DNA of 32,605 nucleotides, from positions 1 to 32,605 of the forward strand of contig QHTW01000086.1 of the NCBI GenBank assembly GCA_003220955.1, in the 5' to 3' direction. The stretch is from Gemmatimonadota bacterium. GTDB taxonomy: Bacteria; Gemmatimonadota; Gemmatimonadetes; Gemmatimonadales; GWC2-71-9. The notes under the pieces are model-generated. The model was given only the letters and a program-made list of their open reading frames with translations. It did not search any database and was not told where the DNA came from. Shown here piece by piece: positions 14,390-21,786 of this stretch (position 1 is the first letter of the stretch; the number at the start of each line of letters is the position of its first letter). A program made the translations under genes and the position numbers.

Positions 14390-16337
14390 TGTAGCCGGTG
14401 ATGGCCGAGGCGGCCACCGTATAGGGGTTGGCAAGGTAGAGTTGACCGGGGCCAGAACGGCCCGGGAAGTTGCGGTTGATCGCGCTAATGGTGACTTCTT
14501 CCCGCGTCTTCGACACGCCTGGTCCCGCATTGATGCAGGCTCCGCACGACGGCTCCAGGAATGTCGCGCCCACGCGCTGAAAGATGTCCAGGTACCCGCG
14601 CTGCTCGCAGTAGCGCTTCACGTCCTGCGACCCACACTGAATGAAGAAGCGCACCCAGGGCGCCACCCGCTCGCCACGCGCGGCCGCGTCCGCCAGCACG
14701 CGCGCATACATATCCATGTCTTCCTTCTTCCCCGCGGTGCAGGAGCCCGCGTATGCGATGTCGACCTTGATGCGCTGAGCGACGTCCTCGATATAGAGCC
14801 CGTTCCCGGGATCACCCGGGAGCGCGATCATCGGCCGGATGCTGGCGGCGTCGATCGCGATGACTTGGCAGTACTCGGCACCGGGGTCGCTGGCGAGACC
14901 GGAACAGAGCCGCTCCGCATCCGCGCGCGATAGCTTCCGATAGTCCATCAGGAACTCGACCGTCTTCTCATCCGGTGCCACATAGCCCGTAAAGCCACCC
15001 ACTTCGGCCGTCATGTTGGTCATCGTGGCCCGTTCGTCAACCGACAGCGACGCGACAGCATCGCCACAATACTCCACCAGCTTCCCGATGGCCTTCCCGG
15101 TCTTCACGTAGGGATGACGCAGCACTTCCAGCATGAAGTCCTTGGCCGTGACGTTGTCGGGTTTCTGGCCGCTGATCACGACCTTGACCGTCTCCGGCAC
15201 CTGCAGGCGCACATCCTTTGTGATCCAGGAATTGAAGATCGCCGTCGTTCCCACGCCGAAGGCGATGCACCCGACGGCCCCGGCATGCGGTGTATGCGAA
15301 TCGGAGCCGATGATCACCTGACCGGGGAGCGCATGCGCCTCGAGAATCTTCGAGTGACAAATCGCTTCCGAGCCGTGGTGGCCAAGCCGCAGCTCGCCGT
15401 ACAGCTTGATCCCCTGCGCCGCCGCGAACTCGCGCTGCTTCTTCTCCAGCTGCATCGCGACATCGAGCAGTCCTTCTTTGATGCGCTCCGGTGTCATGGC
15501 CTCCGGCAGGAACGTGAGATGATCGCGAAACATCAGGATCGAGCCGGGATCGTGGACCTTCGCGTCCTTGCCGACGAGCTGCTCGAAGAAGATTGCGGCC
15601 ATCGGTGTCACGTATTCGTGGCTGAATCGGATGTCGGTGAGGACGAATCCCTCGTCGCCGGGCTTCACGGCGGGCACCCCGATCTTGCCCTTGGCGGGAT
15701 CGACCACCCAGCGACGCGCAAGAATCTTCTCACCCAGCGTCATCGGGCGGCGCGGCGTTTGGGGTGGATGGAGGACGAGCTCACCCTTCAGGCGCGCCAT
15801 GTTGTAGTTGAACAATCCCCCATGTTCGATGATGCCGCGCGTGATCTCACCCTCTCCCGCCGTGAACACGGAGAGCGGGATGTCTTCGCCGCGACGGACC
15901 TTGTGGAGCATGGAGAAATCGGTCGTCGTAAGGATCCCGAGGTTCTGACAGTTCTCGCGGTAGATGCGTTCGATGCTCTCGGCCACGACCAGCTTGATTC
16001 CGGCACACATCTCGGCGTAGGGGGACTGCTCGCGGGAGGAGCCTTTACCCCGGCGCTTGCCGCTGACCGCGGCGACGAAACCGCCGCCCTTCACGGCCCC
16101 GCGCGTAATGGGGAACTCGTCGCGGCACTTGAGTCCGAGATAGGGAAAGTCACCCAGTGTTTCGTCGTAGTAGTAACAGATGTATGCGGGGGTGATTTCA
16201 TCGGTGGAGATATCGTCGCGCAACTTGTTGGCCGGCGTCCACGTGGGGTCATTCCCGGCGAGCTGCGCCCGCACGAACGCGGGATCCTCGGTGAGATAGA
16301 GGATGCGCCCCTGCAGTCGGACGTTCGCGTCGCGCAT
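14340..16337 (-). CDS. Aconitase-family hydratase with N-terminal swivel domain
   Basis: 665 residues from the ATG at 16337. A longer frame starts at 16394, but that ATG overlaps the ATG of the opposing gene, and the family-like text begins at MRDANVRLQGRILYLTEDP. The swivel (LeuD-like) domain comes first: LRDDISTDEITP (about 39-50) and SGKRRGKGSSREQ (about 92-104). The Fe-S catalytic domains follow: LGHHGSEAICHSK, GSDSHTPHAGAVG (about 344-356), YAGSCTAGK with cluster Cys533, and SCGAC with Cys598 and Cys601. All three cluster cysteines are present. The order matches the core of AcnB without its N-terminal HEAT-like domain. Citrate/isocitrate isomerisation is likely; a homologous hydratase substrate (homocitrate, methylcitrate) is possible. 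Confidence 0.87.
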   Translation of the reverse strand: MRDANVRLQGRILYLTEDPAFVRAQLAGNDPTWTPANKLRDDISTDEITPAYICYYYDETLGDFPYLGLKCRDEFPITRGAVKGGGFVAAVSGKRRGKGSSREQSPYAEMCAGIKLVVAESIERIYRENCQNLGILTTTDFSMLHKVRRGEDIPLSVFTAGEGEITRGIIEHGGLFNYNMARLKGELVLHPPQTPRRPMTLGEKILARRWVVDPAKGKIGVPAVKPGDEGFVLTDIRFSHEYVTPMAAIFFEQLVGKDAKVHDPGSILMFRDHLTFLPEAMTPERIKEGLLDVAMQLEKKQREFAAAQGIKLYGELRLGHHGSEAICHSKILEAHALPGQVIIGSDSHTPHAGAVGCIAFGVGTTAIFNSWITKDVRLQVPETVKVVISGQKPDNVTAKDFMLEVLRHPYVKTGKAIGKLVEYCGDAVASLSVDERATMTNMTAEVGGFTGYVAPDEKTVEFLMDYRKLSRADAERLCSGLASDPGAEYCQVIAIDAASIRPMIALPGDPGNGLYIEDVAQRIKVDIAYAGSCTAGKKEDMDMYARVLADAAARGERVAPWVRFFIQCGSQDVKRYCEQRGYLDIFQRVGATFLEPSCGACINAGPGVSKTREEVTISAINRNFPGRSGPGQLYLANPYTVAASAITGYITAWAPGMVESLESSP

Positions 16338-16392
16338 GCGCGAAGTATCACCCCTTGCCGCGGGGCGAGCAAGCGGATTTTCTTGGAAGCTC

Positions 16393-17256
16393 ATGTTCCT
16401 TCCTGCCGTGCTTTTGTTGCAAGCGACGTTTCACAGCCCGCGCGTCATCGAGAGCTCCGGCGTAGCGGTGAGCCATGCCTATCCCGGCGTGTTGTGGACC
16501 CACAACGATTCCGGGGATGGGCCCTATCTGTACGCGACGGATCTGCGCGGCACCGACCGCGGCGCGTTGCTCGTGCCGGGCGCGCAGGCGATCGACTGGG
16601 AGGACGTCGCACTGGGTCCCTGCCCGGTCACATTTTTGCCGAAGGCCGGCTCGTGCCTCTATCTCGCGGACACGGGCGACAATTTCGAGTTCCGTCCGTT
16701 CGTGACGGTCTACGCGATTCCAGAGCCACCACCGCCGGAACGTGCGGGAGATACGCTGGGAACCACTCGCGCGCCGGCCGTCGTGCACCTTCGTTATCCG
16801 GATGGTCCGCACGACGTCGAGGCGGTTTATGTCTCCCCGGGCGACACGGCTCTGTATCTGGTGAGTAAGGGAGCGCTGCGAGGTAGCGCGATCCGTTTGT
16901 ATCGGGTGGATCGCCGCGGCTGGAGCATTCCCGACACGACGTTCGACGTCGTGGTCGCGACGCTCGTACAGACCCTGGACATCCGCCCCAGCCCTGAAGC
17001 GGGCCGCGTCGTGACCGCGGGAGCCATTCGACAGGACGGGCGCCTTGTGGCGCTGCGCACCTACTCGGAGATCTACCTGTTCTATCCGGGAGTTGGTGGC
17101 CGCCTGTTGCCCGCTCGCGAGCACCCTTGCAGCATTGCCGGGCTGGAGATCGGCGGTGAAGCGATCGATTTTCTCGATGATTCGACGTTCGTCCTGACGA
17201 GCGAAGCGTCCGGCACGCGCCTGGGCAGAATCGACACCGTGACCTGCCGTCCCTAA
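16393..17256 (+). CDS. Exported propeller-like protein of unknown function
   Basis: 287 residues from the ATG at 16393, with GGAA just upstream. The N terminus MFLPAVLLLQATFHS is a short signal peptide or anchor. Ordered motifs such as VLWTHNDSGDGP, IDWEDVALGP, LYLADTGDNFEFRP, VHLRYPDGPHDVEAVYV and LYLVSKG look like successive blades of a beta-propeller. Similar sequences occur widely as uncharacterised secreted proteins, and no enzymatic residues can be named. It is divergent from the aconitase gene with a 55-base gap and is followed 14 bases later by the M28 peptidase, so the two are probably one transcript. Confidence 0.75.
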   Translation: MFLPAVLLLQATFHSPRVIESSGVAVSHAYPGVLWTHNDSGDGPYLYATDLRGTDRGALLVPGAQAIDWEDVALGPCPVTFLPKAGSCLYLADTGDNFEFRPFVTVYAIPEPPPPERAGDTLGTTRAPAVVHLRYPDGPHDVEAVYVSPGDTALYLVSKGALRGSAIRLYRVDRRGWSIPDTTFDVVVATLVQTLDIRPSPEAGRVVTAGAIRQDGRLVALRTYSEIYLFYPGVGGRLLPAREHPCSIAGLEIGGEAIDFLDDSTFVLTSEASGTRLGRIDTVTCRP

Positions 17257-17270
17257 TGGAGTCGTGACAC

Positions 17271-18838
17271 ATGACGCACAAATGTTGGAATACTGTCGCG
17301 ATGCTGGCGCTCGCTGCGAGCACCGCCGCGGCGCAGCGATCGACCCCGATCCCCGTCGACACGGCGGCCATGGATGCGCATCTGCGTTTCCTGGAAAGCG
17401 ATCTGCTCGAGGGTCGTGCCCCGGCGACGCGCGGTGGCCGCCTGGCGGCGGAATACATCGCCGCGCAGTTCCAGGCATTGGGACTCGAGCCCGCGGGCGC
17501 GAATGGAACGTACTTCCAGCCGGTCGCGCTCGTGGGCATGACGCCGCAGCCGACGCTCGTGCTCGGTGACAGTCTCGCCTATCGCGATCAGTTCGTTGCC
17601 TGGGCGGAACGCCCCGAGGCCGACATCTCGACGACAAGTGAAGTCGTCTTCGTCGGCTACGGCATTCGCGCGCCCGAGTGGCAATGGGACGACTACAAGG
17701 GCGTCGATCTGCACGGCAAAGTGCTGCTGATGCTCGTGAATGACCCCGGGCTCGTGAACTCCACAGTATTCCTCGGCAAGGTCCTCACGTACTACGGGCG
17801 GTGGACCTACAAGCTCGAGGAGGCCGCCCGGCAGGGCGCCGCCGGCGCGATCATGATCCACACGGCGGAAAGCGCGACGTACCCCTGGGAAGTCGTGCGT
17901 GGCTCGTGGTCGGTCGAGCAGTTCAAGCTGGATCAGCCACGATCGCCCAGCCGGCGAGTGCCCGCGCGGCGCTCGCCAAGGTCGGGCTGAACTTCGATTC
18001 GTTGAGTCAGGCCGCGGCGCATCGTGATTTCCATCCGGTATCGACCGGCCTCAGCGCCACGGTGCGCGTTCACAGCGCGCTGCGCCGCGTGGAGTCGGAG
18101 AATGTCGCGGCGCGGCTCCCTGGTCGGGATCCGCGATTGGCCTCTCAGGCGGTGCTCATAACGGCTCACTGGGACCACAAGGGGATCGGCCCGATCGTGC
18201 ATGGTGATTCGATCTACAACGGCGCCGAGGACAATGCCTCGGGGGTTGCGGCAATCCTCGGCGCCGCCAAGGCGATGACGCAGCTCCCGCGACCCGCGCG
18301 CTCCATCTTGTTCGTCGCCACGACCGCCGAAGAGAGTGGCCTGCTCGGCGGTGAGGCTTACGTACAACACCCGCTCATTCCGCTCGCACAGACGGCGGCT
18401 GTGCTGAATCTGGATGTGACGAACGTGCGCGGCGCCACGCGCGATATCGGGGCGCTCGGGATGGATCGCTCAACGTTGGGCTCCGTGTTCGTGGCCGTCG
18501 CGCGCGCGGAGTCGCTGAAAGTAGAATCCCAACCGGATGTGCGCGGGTCGTTTTTTCGCTCCGATCACTTTCCGTTTGCGCGCTCCGGCGTGCCCGCGCT
18601 CTCGATCAAACCCGGCCTCGATTTCGTCGGACGTCCGAAGGGTTGGGGCGAACAGCAGGAGAACCTGTACAACCAGGAGCGCTATCATCAGCCAAGCGAT
18701 GAGTATCAGCGGGCGTTCCGCTATGATGGCATGGCGCAACAAGTGCGCGTCACGGTGCGAACGGCGCGCGCGATCGCAAACGATCCAGCGATGCCCCGGT
18801 GGTTGACTGCTTCGGAGTTCCAGCGCCCCCAGCCCTGA
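17271..18838 (+). CDS. M28-family zinc aminopeptidase, exported, frameshifted
   Basis: Two overlapping frames (17271-17990 and into 18838) make one protein of about 522 residues if a one-base deletion near 17925-17945 is assumed. First frame: signal peptide (ending STAAAQ), a helical segment MDAHLRFLESDLLEGRAP, and a PA-like insert with VVFVGYGI and GKVLLMLVNDPG. Second frame: the di-zinc catalytic core TAHWDHKG, YNGAEDNASG, TTAEESGLLGG, LNLDVTN and the late ligand in YHQPSDEY. All metal ligands and the general-base Glu are present. Family members remove N-terminal amino acids from peptides in the periplasm or outside. The join between frames is too short to reconstruct exactly. This is either a sequencing indel or a recent mutation. 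Confidence 0.82.
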
Positions 18839-18925
18839 GCCATGCAACAGATTGCACCGTTGCGGGAGGTTCGGAACATCTTGGAGCGTAATGGGTTAAT
18901 CTCCGGCGATTGCCTATTGGCCGAG

Positions 18926-18950
18926 GGGCGGGTAAGTTTGCGCCCGTTTT
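18926..18950 (+). terminator. Possible weak terminator after the M28 gene
   Basis: GGGCG/CGCCC with a 10-nt loop followed by GTTTT, 87 bases past the M28 stop and 35 bases before the next gene. The short stem and long loop make this tentative. The rest of this 146-base gap shows no convincing signal. Confidence 0.3.
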
Positions 18951-18984
18951 CAACCCAGCAGCATCAGCTGTCCCGACCTCCTAC

Positions 18985-20103
18985 ATGGGAGCGGCGTTGG
19001 AGATTCCCTCCACGCACACGGTGCCTCTCTCGTGGTTGTACGAGGCAGCCAGTCTTCCAATTCAGTATCGCACGCTCACCGAAGTTGTCCCCGAGCCGGC
19101 TCGTGACTTCGAACAAGTAACCGCGCTCCGCGAGCAGATCCTGCATTACAAGGAAGCTCTCGCGATCGCTCGCAAGCAGAAGGACACGGGGCTCTGGGGT
19201 GCGAATCTGCTGGCACCGGCACCATCGAAGGCCATGGGGTGGAAAGAAGTCGGTACCATCACCCAGTACCGCCGTTTGCTCGAGCTGGGCTGGCCAGGTG
19301 ACGCGCGGGTGTTTCGGTTCGCCGATCGGTTCCTGTTCCGGCTGCTGTCGCGTGATGACGATCCCGCGCTGCTCGTCGAGTTCCAGCGAGCCGCCAAGAG
19401 TGATCCCGGCCTCGGCCTCTGGGCGCGGGGGATGGGAGCGCAGGCGGCTGCGGCGGCACTCGGACGCGGCGCGCACCAGGACGATCCGCGGTTGCGCGGC
19501 GCGGCGCATCGCATCGCGAGCGATATCTCCATGTATCTGCGCAGCGAGATCGCGCAGAAGCCGTTCAAGAAGGCGCAAGGCAAGACGGTGCTCGACCCGC
19601 TCGCCTATCCGCCGACCGTCTTCTCGATCGAGATGCTCGCGTTCATGCCGGCGGTCCAGCGTGAGCGGGCCGGCTTTCTCGAGCGGCTGGCGTCCTACTT
19701 TTCGAGTCCGACGCCGCGCCGGTCACTCTTCATTCTGGCCGGCAAGAAGGTCTATCGGCCGCTGTTCGAGCTCCTGGGCGACCCGCTGCATGCCGACGCC
19801 CAGGGTCGGGTGGGCGATGTGGCGTTCGCGGTCTATTGGCTGGAATTGCTCGCCCGCTTGGGGATCGTCCGCCAGGTGACCAGCGCCAATCGGGTATTGG
19901 CTCGGCTGTACAGCGAATGCGACGAGAGCGGCATCTGGAGCCCCGCGGGCCTCCGCGCGATGCCGAAGTCCACGAATCCCGTGATTTCGCATTACTTCCC
20001 CCTCGAAGGCCCAGGCAAAAGTCCGGCACAACGCCAGACGGACGTCACGTTCCGACTGGCGTTAATCGCCCGAATTCTGGGGATTCCGCTGAACATCATC
20101 TAG
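18985..20103 (+). CDS. Uncharacterised helical protein
   Basis: 372 residues from the ATG at 18985 (MGAALEIPSTHTVPL); a TTG 75 bases upstream would add 25 residues without a better ribosome site. No signal peptide. The protein is largely helical and rich in Arg, Leu and Ala. Segments such as TITQYRRLLELGWPGD, FRFADRFLFRLLSRDDDPALL, DPLAYPPTVFSIEMLAF and VYWLELLARLGIV, spread along the chain, suggest an alpha-solenoid or alpha/alpha-toroid fold like terpene-cyclase or prenyltransferase barrels. No catalytic motif is recognised. The end, DVTFRLALIARILGIPLNII, is hydrophobic. It is followed by the palindrome and the TrmB-like regulator, and seems to be transcribed on its own. Confidence 0.7.
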   Translation: MGAALEIPSTHTVPLSWLYEAASLPIQYRTLTEVVPEPARDFEQVTALREQILHYKEALAIARKQKDTGLWGANLLAPAPSKAMGWKEVGTITQYRRLLELGWPGDARVFRFADRFLFRLLSRDDDPALLVEFQRAAKSDPGLGLWARGMGAQAAAAALGRGAHQDDPRLRGAAHRIASDISMYLRSEIAQKPFKKAQGKTVLDPLAYPPTVFSIEMLAFMPAVQRERAGFLERLASYFSSPTPRRSLFILAGKKVYRPLFELLGDPLHADAQGRVGDVAFAVYWLELLARLGIVRQVTSANRVLARLYSECDESGIWSPAGLRAMPKSTNPVISHYFPLEGPGKSPAQRQTDVTFRLALIARILGIPLNII

Positions 20104-20125
20104 TCGTGGTGTATGGCAGGAATAA

Positions 20126-20145
20126 GTAGTAGTATTTGCTACTAC
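20126..20145 (+). promoter_or_regulatory. Palindromic operator candidate before the TrmB-like gene
   Basis: GTAGTAG and CTACTAC, a perfect 7-bp inverted repeat with a 6-base spacer (TATTTG), ending one base before the GTG start at 20147. The TAGTAT inside it could serve as a -10 element, so a bound regulator would block transcription. The natural candidate is the adjacent winged-helix protein (autoregulation). Confidence 0.6.
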
Positions 20146-20146
20146 A

Positions 20147-20815
20147 GTGGCACTCGATCTGACACCCTTTGGCTTCACGCCCACCGAGTCATTGGTCTAC
20201 GCGACTCTGCTCCGTCTCGGGCCCTCGACAGGGTATGCCGTCGCCCGCGGTGCCCGGTTGGCGCGCGCGAACGCGTACGGCGCCCTGGAGGGGCTGGTCG
20301 CGCGCGGTGCCGCCTCGCGGACGCCGCCACCCAACCGGCCGGCTCGCTATCGACCCACGGACCCGCAGTCTCTGCTTGCGCACCTCGCGACGCTGCAGGG
20401 GGAGGCCTTGGATCGCCTCGGCCGGCAACTCCGCGACTTCTCACGCCCGGGCGAACCGGTGGTCAGGGAAGTCGCCGGCTCTCGCGCCGTGGCCAATCTC
20501 GTGATGCAGTTGGTGGCACGCGCCGAACGAGGTGTAGAAGGGGTCATGACGCTGGAGCTGTGGCGACCGACGCTGCCCGCCTGGCGACGGGCTGCTGAAC
20601 GTGCGCAGCTGAAGGTTCGCATACGCGGCGGGATGCCCGAAGACGCCCCGTCCTGGCTCGAGCCGGCAAGCGATACACTCGATGCCACGCTGCTCGTCAT
20701 CGATGAGGCCCACCTTGTGATCACGTCGGGCGATGGCGATGCGGTCACAGGCTTGTGGACCTCCCATCCACTCATTCTCGTGCTCGCGCGACGCGCCTTG
20801 CAGACACTCTCATGA
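20147..20815 (+). CDS. TrmB-family winged-helix transcriptional regulator
   Basis: 222 residues from a GTG. An N-terminal TrmB-type winged helix (about 1-75; FGFTPTESLVYATLLRLGPSTGYAVARGARLARANAYGALEGL region) is followed by a short coiled segment and a C-terminal effector-like domain (about 100-222) with VMTLELWRPTLPAWR and LLVIDEAHLVIT strands. TrmB proteins are one-component regulators, often responding to sugars or other small molecules; the ligand here is unknown. A perfect inverted repeat sits directly before the start. The stop overlaps the next start (ATGA), so regulator and hydrolase are co-translated. Confidence 0.82.
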   Translation: MALDLTPFGFTPTESLVYATLLRLGPSTGYAVARGARLARANAYGALEGLVARGAASRTPPPNRPARYRPTDPQSLLAHLATLQGEALDRLGRQLRDFSRPGEPVVREVAGSRAVANLVMQLVARAERGVEGVMTLELWRPTLPAWRRAAERAQLKVRIRGGMPEDAPSWLEPASDTLDATLLVIDEAHLVITSGDGDAVTGLWTSHPLILVLARRALQTLS

Positions 20816-21786
20816 GTGCCCGGCGATTCGTGTGCTGCGGCATCATCCTGGTGTGTGCCTGCCGCGCAGCCCCGATTCCAGAAGCGCAACGCTATCCTGC
20901 GGGCACCCCGTTCCGCGCCCAGTACCGCACAGTGGATGGAACGCGGCTCCGGCTGATCGACTCCGGAAACGGGACACCGGTCGTGTTCATTCACGGCATC
21001 GGCGCTTCGATGTATGGCTGGCGCTATCAGCTCGCCCCACTCGTGGCCGCGGGGTACCGCGTCGTCGCATTTGATAATCGCGGCTTTGGATTCTCCGATA
21101 AGCCGGCGCACGGATACCACAATGCCGAGTACGCCCACCTGGTTGTGTCGCTGCTCGACTCGCTGGGGATCGCGAGTGCGGTGCTGGTCGGTCACTCGAT
21201 GGGGGGGGCGATTGCCGCCGAAGTCGCCCTGGTGCATCCCGACCGGGTGCGGGGTCTCGTCTTGATCGACGCCGCCGGCTTCGGCGTGAGCTGGCCGGGA
21301 GTGTTGAAGATCGCGCGCTGGCCGTTCGTGGGCGCGATCGCCACCTCGTTTCGAGCCCGCTGGGTCACGGCCCGCATCGTGCGTTCGACCTTCGCCGATC
21401 CGAACAAAGTCACCGAAGCCGATGTCGATCAGTACTACGCACCGGTCCCCGACCCGCGTTTTGGGCGCGCGTTGCGAGGTGTCCTTCGGGAATTCAGCTT
21501 CGACACGCTCGGTGGACGTCTTGCCAGCGTGCAGACACCCACGCTGATTTTGTGGGGTGATGCGGATCGGTTGATTTCGGTCCGGGACGGTAGCCGCTTC
21601 GGGCGCGAGCTGCCGCGCAGTGAGTTCGTTTTGCTCCAGCACGCCGGCCATAACGCACAAGAAGAAGCCGCTGACAAAGTGAATCGTTTGCTGTTGGATT
21701 TTCTCAAGGAAGGTCTGTCCCGCATTCCGGAGAACGTCGCATGGTCCACGCCGCCCTCGCGCTCCTCGCGCTCCAGCAACCGGTAG
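20812..21786 (+). CDS. Alpha/beta-hydrolase, predicted lipoprotein
   Basis: 324 residues from the ATG overlapping the TrmB-like stop. The N terminus MSARRFVCCGIILVCAC resembles a lipoprotein signal with lipidated Cys17 (V-C-A-C). The rest is a complete alpha/beta-hydrolase of the meta-cleavage hydrolase/haloperoxidase kind: oxyanion segment FIHGIGAS, FDNRGFGFSDKP, nucleophile Ser129 in VGHSMGG, acid Asp252 in WGDADR and His280 in HAGHNAQEE. It would hydrolyse esters or similar bonds at the envelope, but the substrate is unknown. Its last 46 bases overlap the start of the M14 gene in another frame, and the terminal Ser/Arg-rich tail comes from that overlap. Confidence 0.88.
   Translation: MSARRFVCCGIILVCACRAAPIPEAQRYPAGTPFRAQYRTVDGTRLRLIDSGNGTPVVFIHGIGASMYGWRYQLAPLVAAGYRVVAFDNRGFGFSDKPAHGYHNAEYAHLVVSLLDSLGIASAVLVGHSMGGAIAAEVALVHPDRVRGLVLIDAAGFGVSWPGVLKIARWPFVGAIATSFRARWVTARIVRSTFADPNKVTEADVDQYYAPVPDPRFGRALRGVLREFSFDTLGGRLASVQTPTLILWGDADRLISVRDGSRFGRELPRSEFVLLQHAGHNAQEEAADKVNRLLLDFLKEGLSRIPENVAWSTPPSRSSRSSNR

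Noticed and set aside
16338..16394. N-terminal extension of aconitase to the ATG at 16394
   Set aside because: It would overlap the ATG of the divergent gene at 16393; the ATG at 16337 begins the family-like text and leaves room for promoters.
15114..16868. Long forward open frame of 584 codons opposite aconitase
   Set aside because: Shadow of the aconitase gene in GC-rich sequence; the reverse strand has complete aconitase motifs and the forward text has none.
18842..19120. Forward 92-codon frame before the uncharacterised gene
   Set aside because: It overlaps the better-supported gene at 18985 in another frame, has no ribosome site and becomes Arg-rich shadow text.
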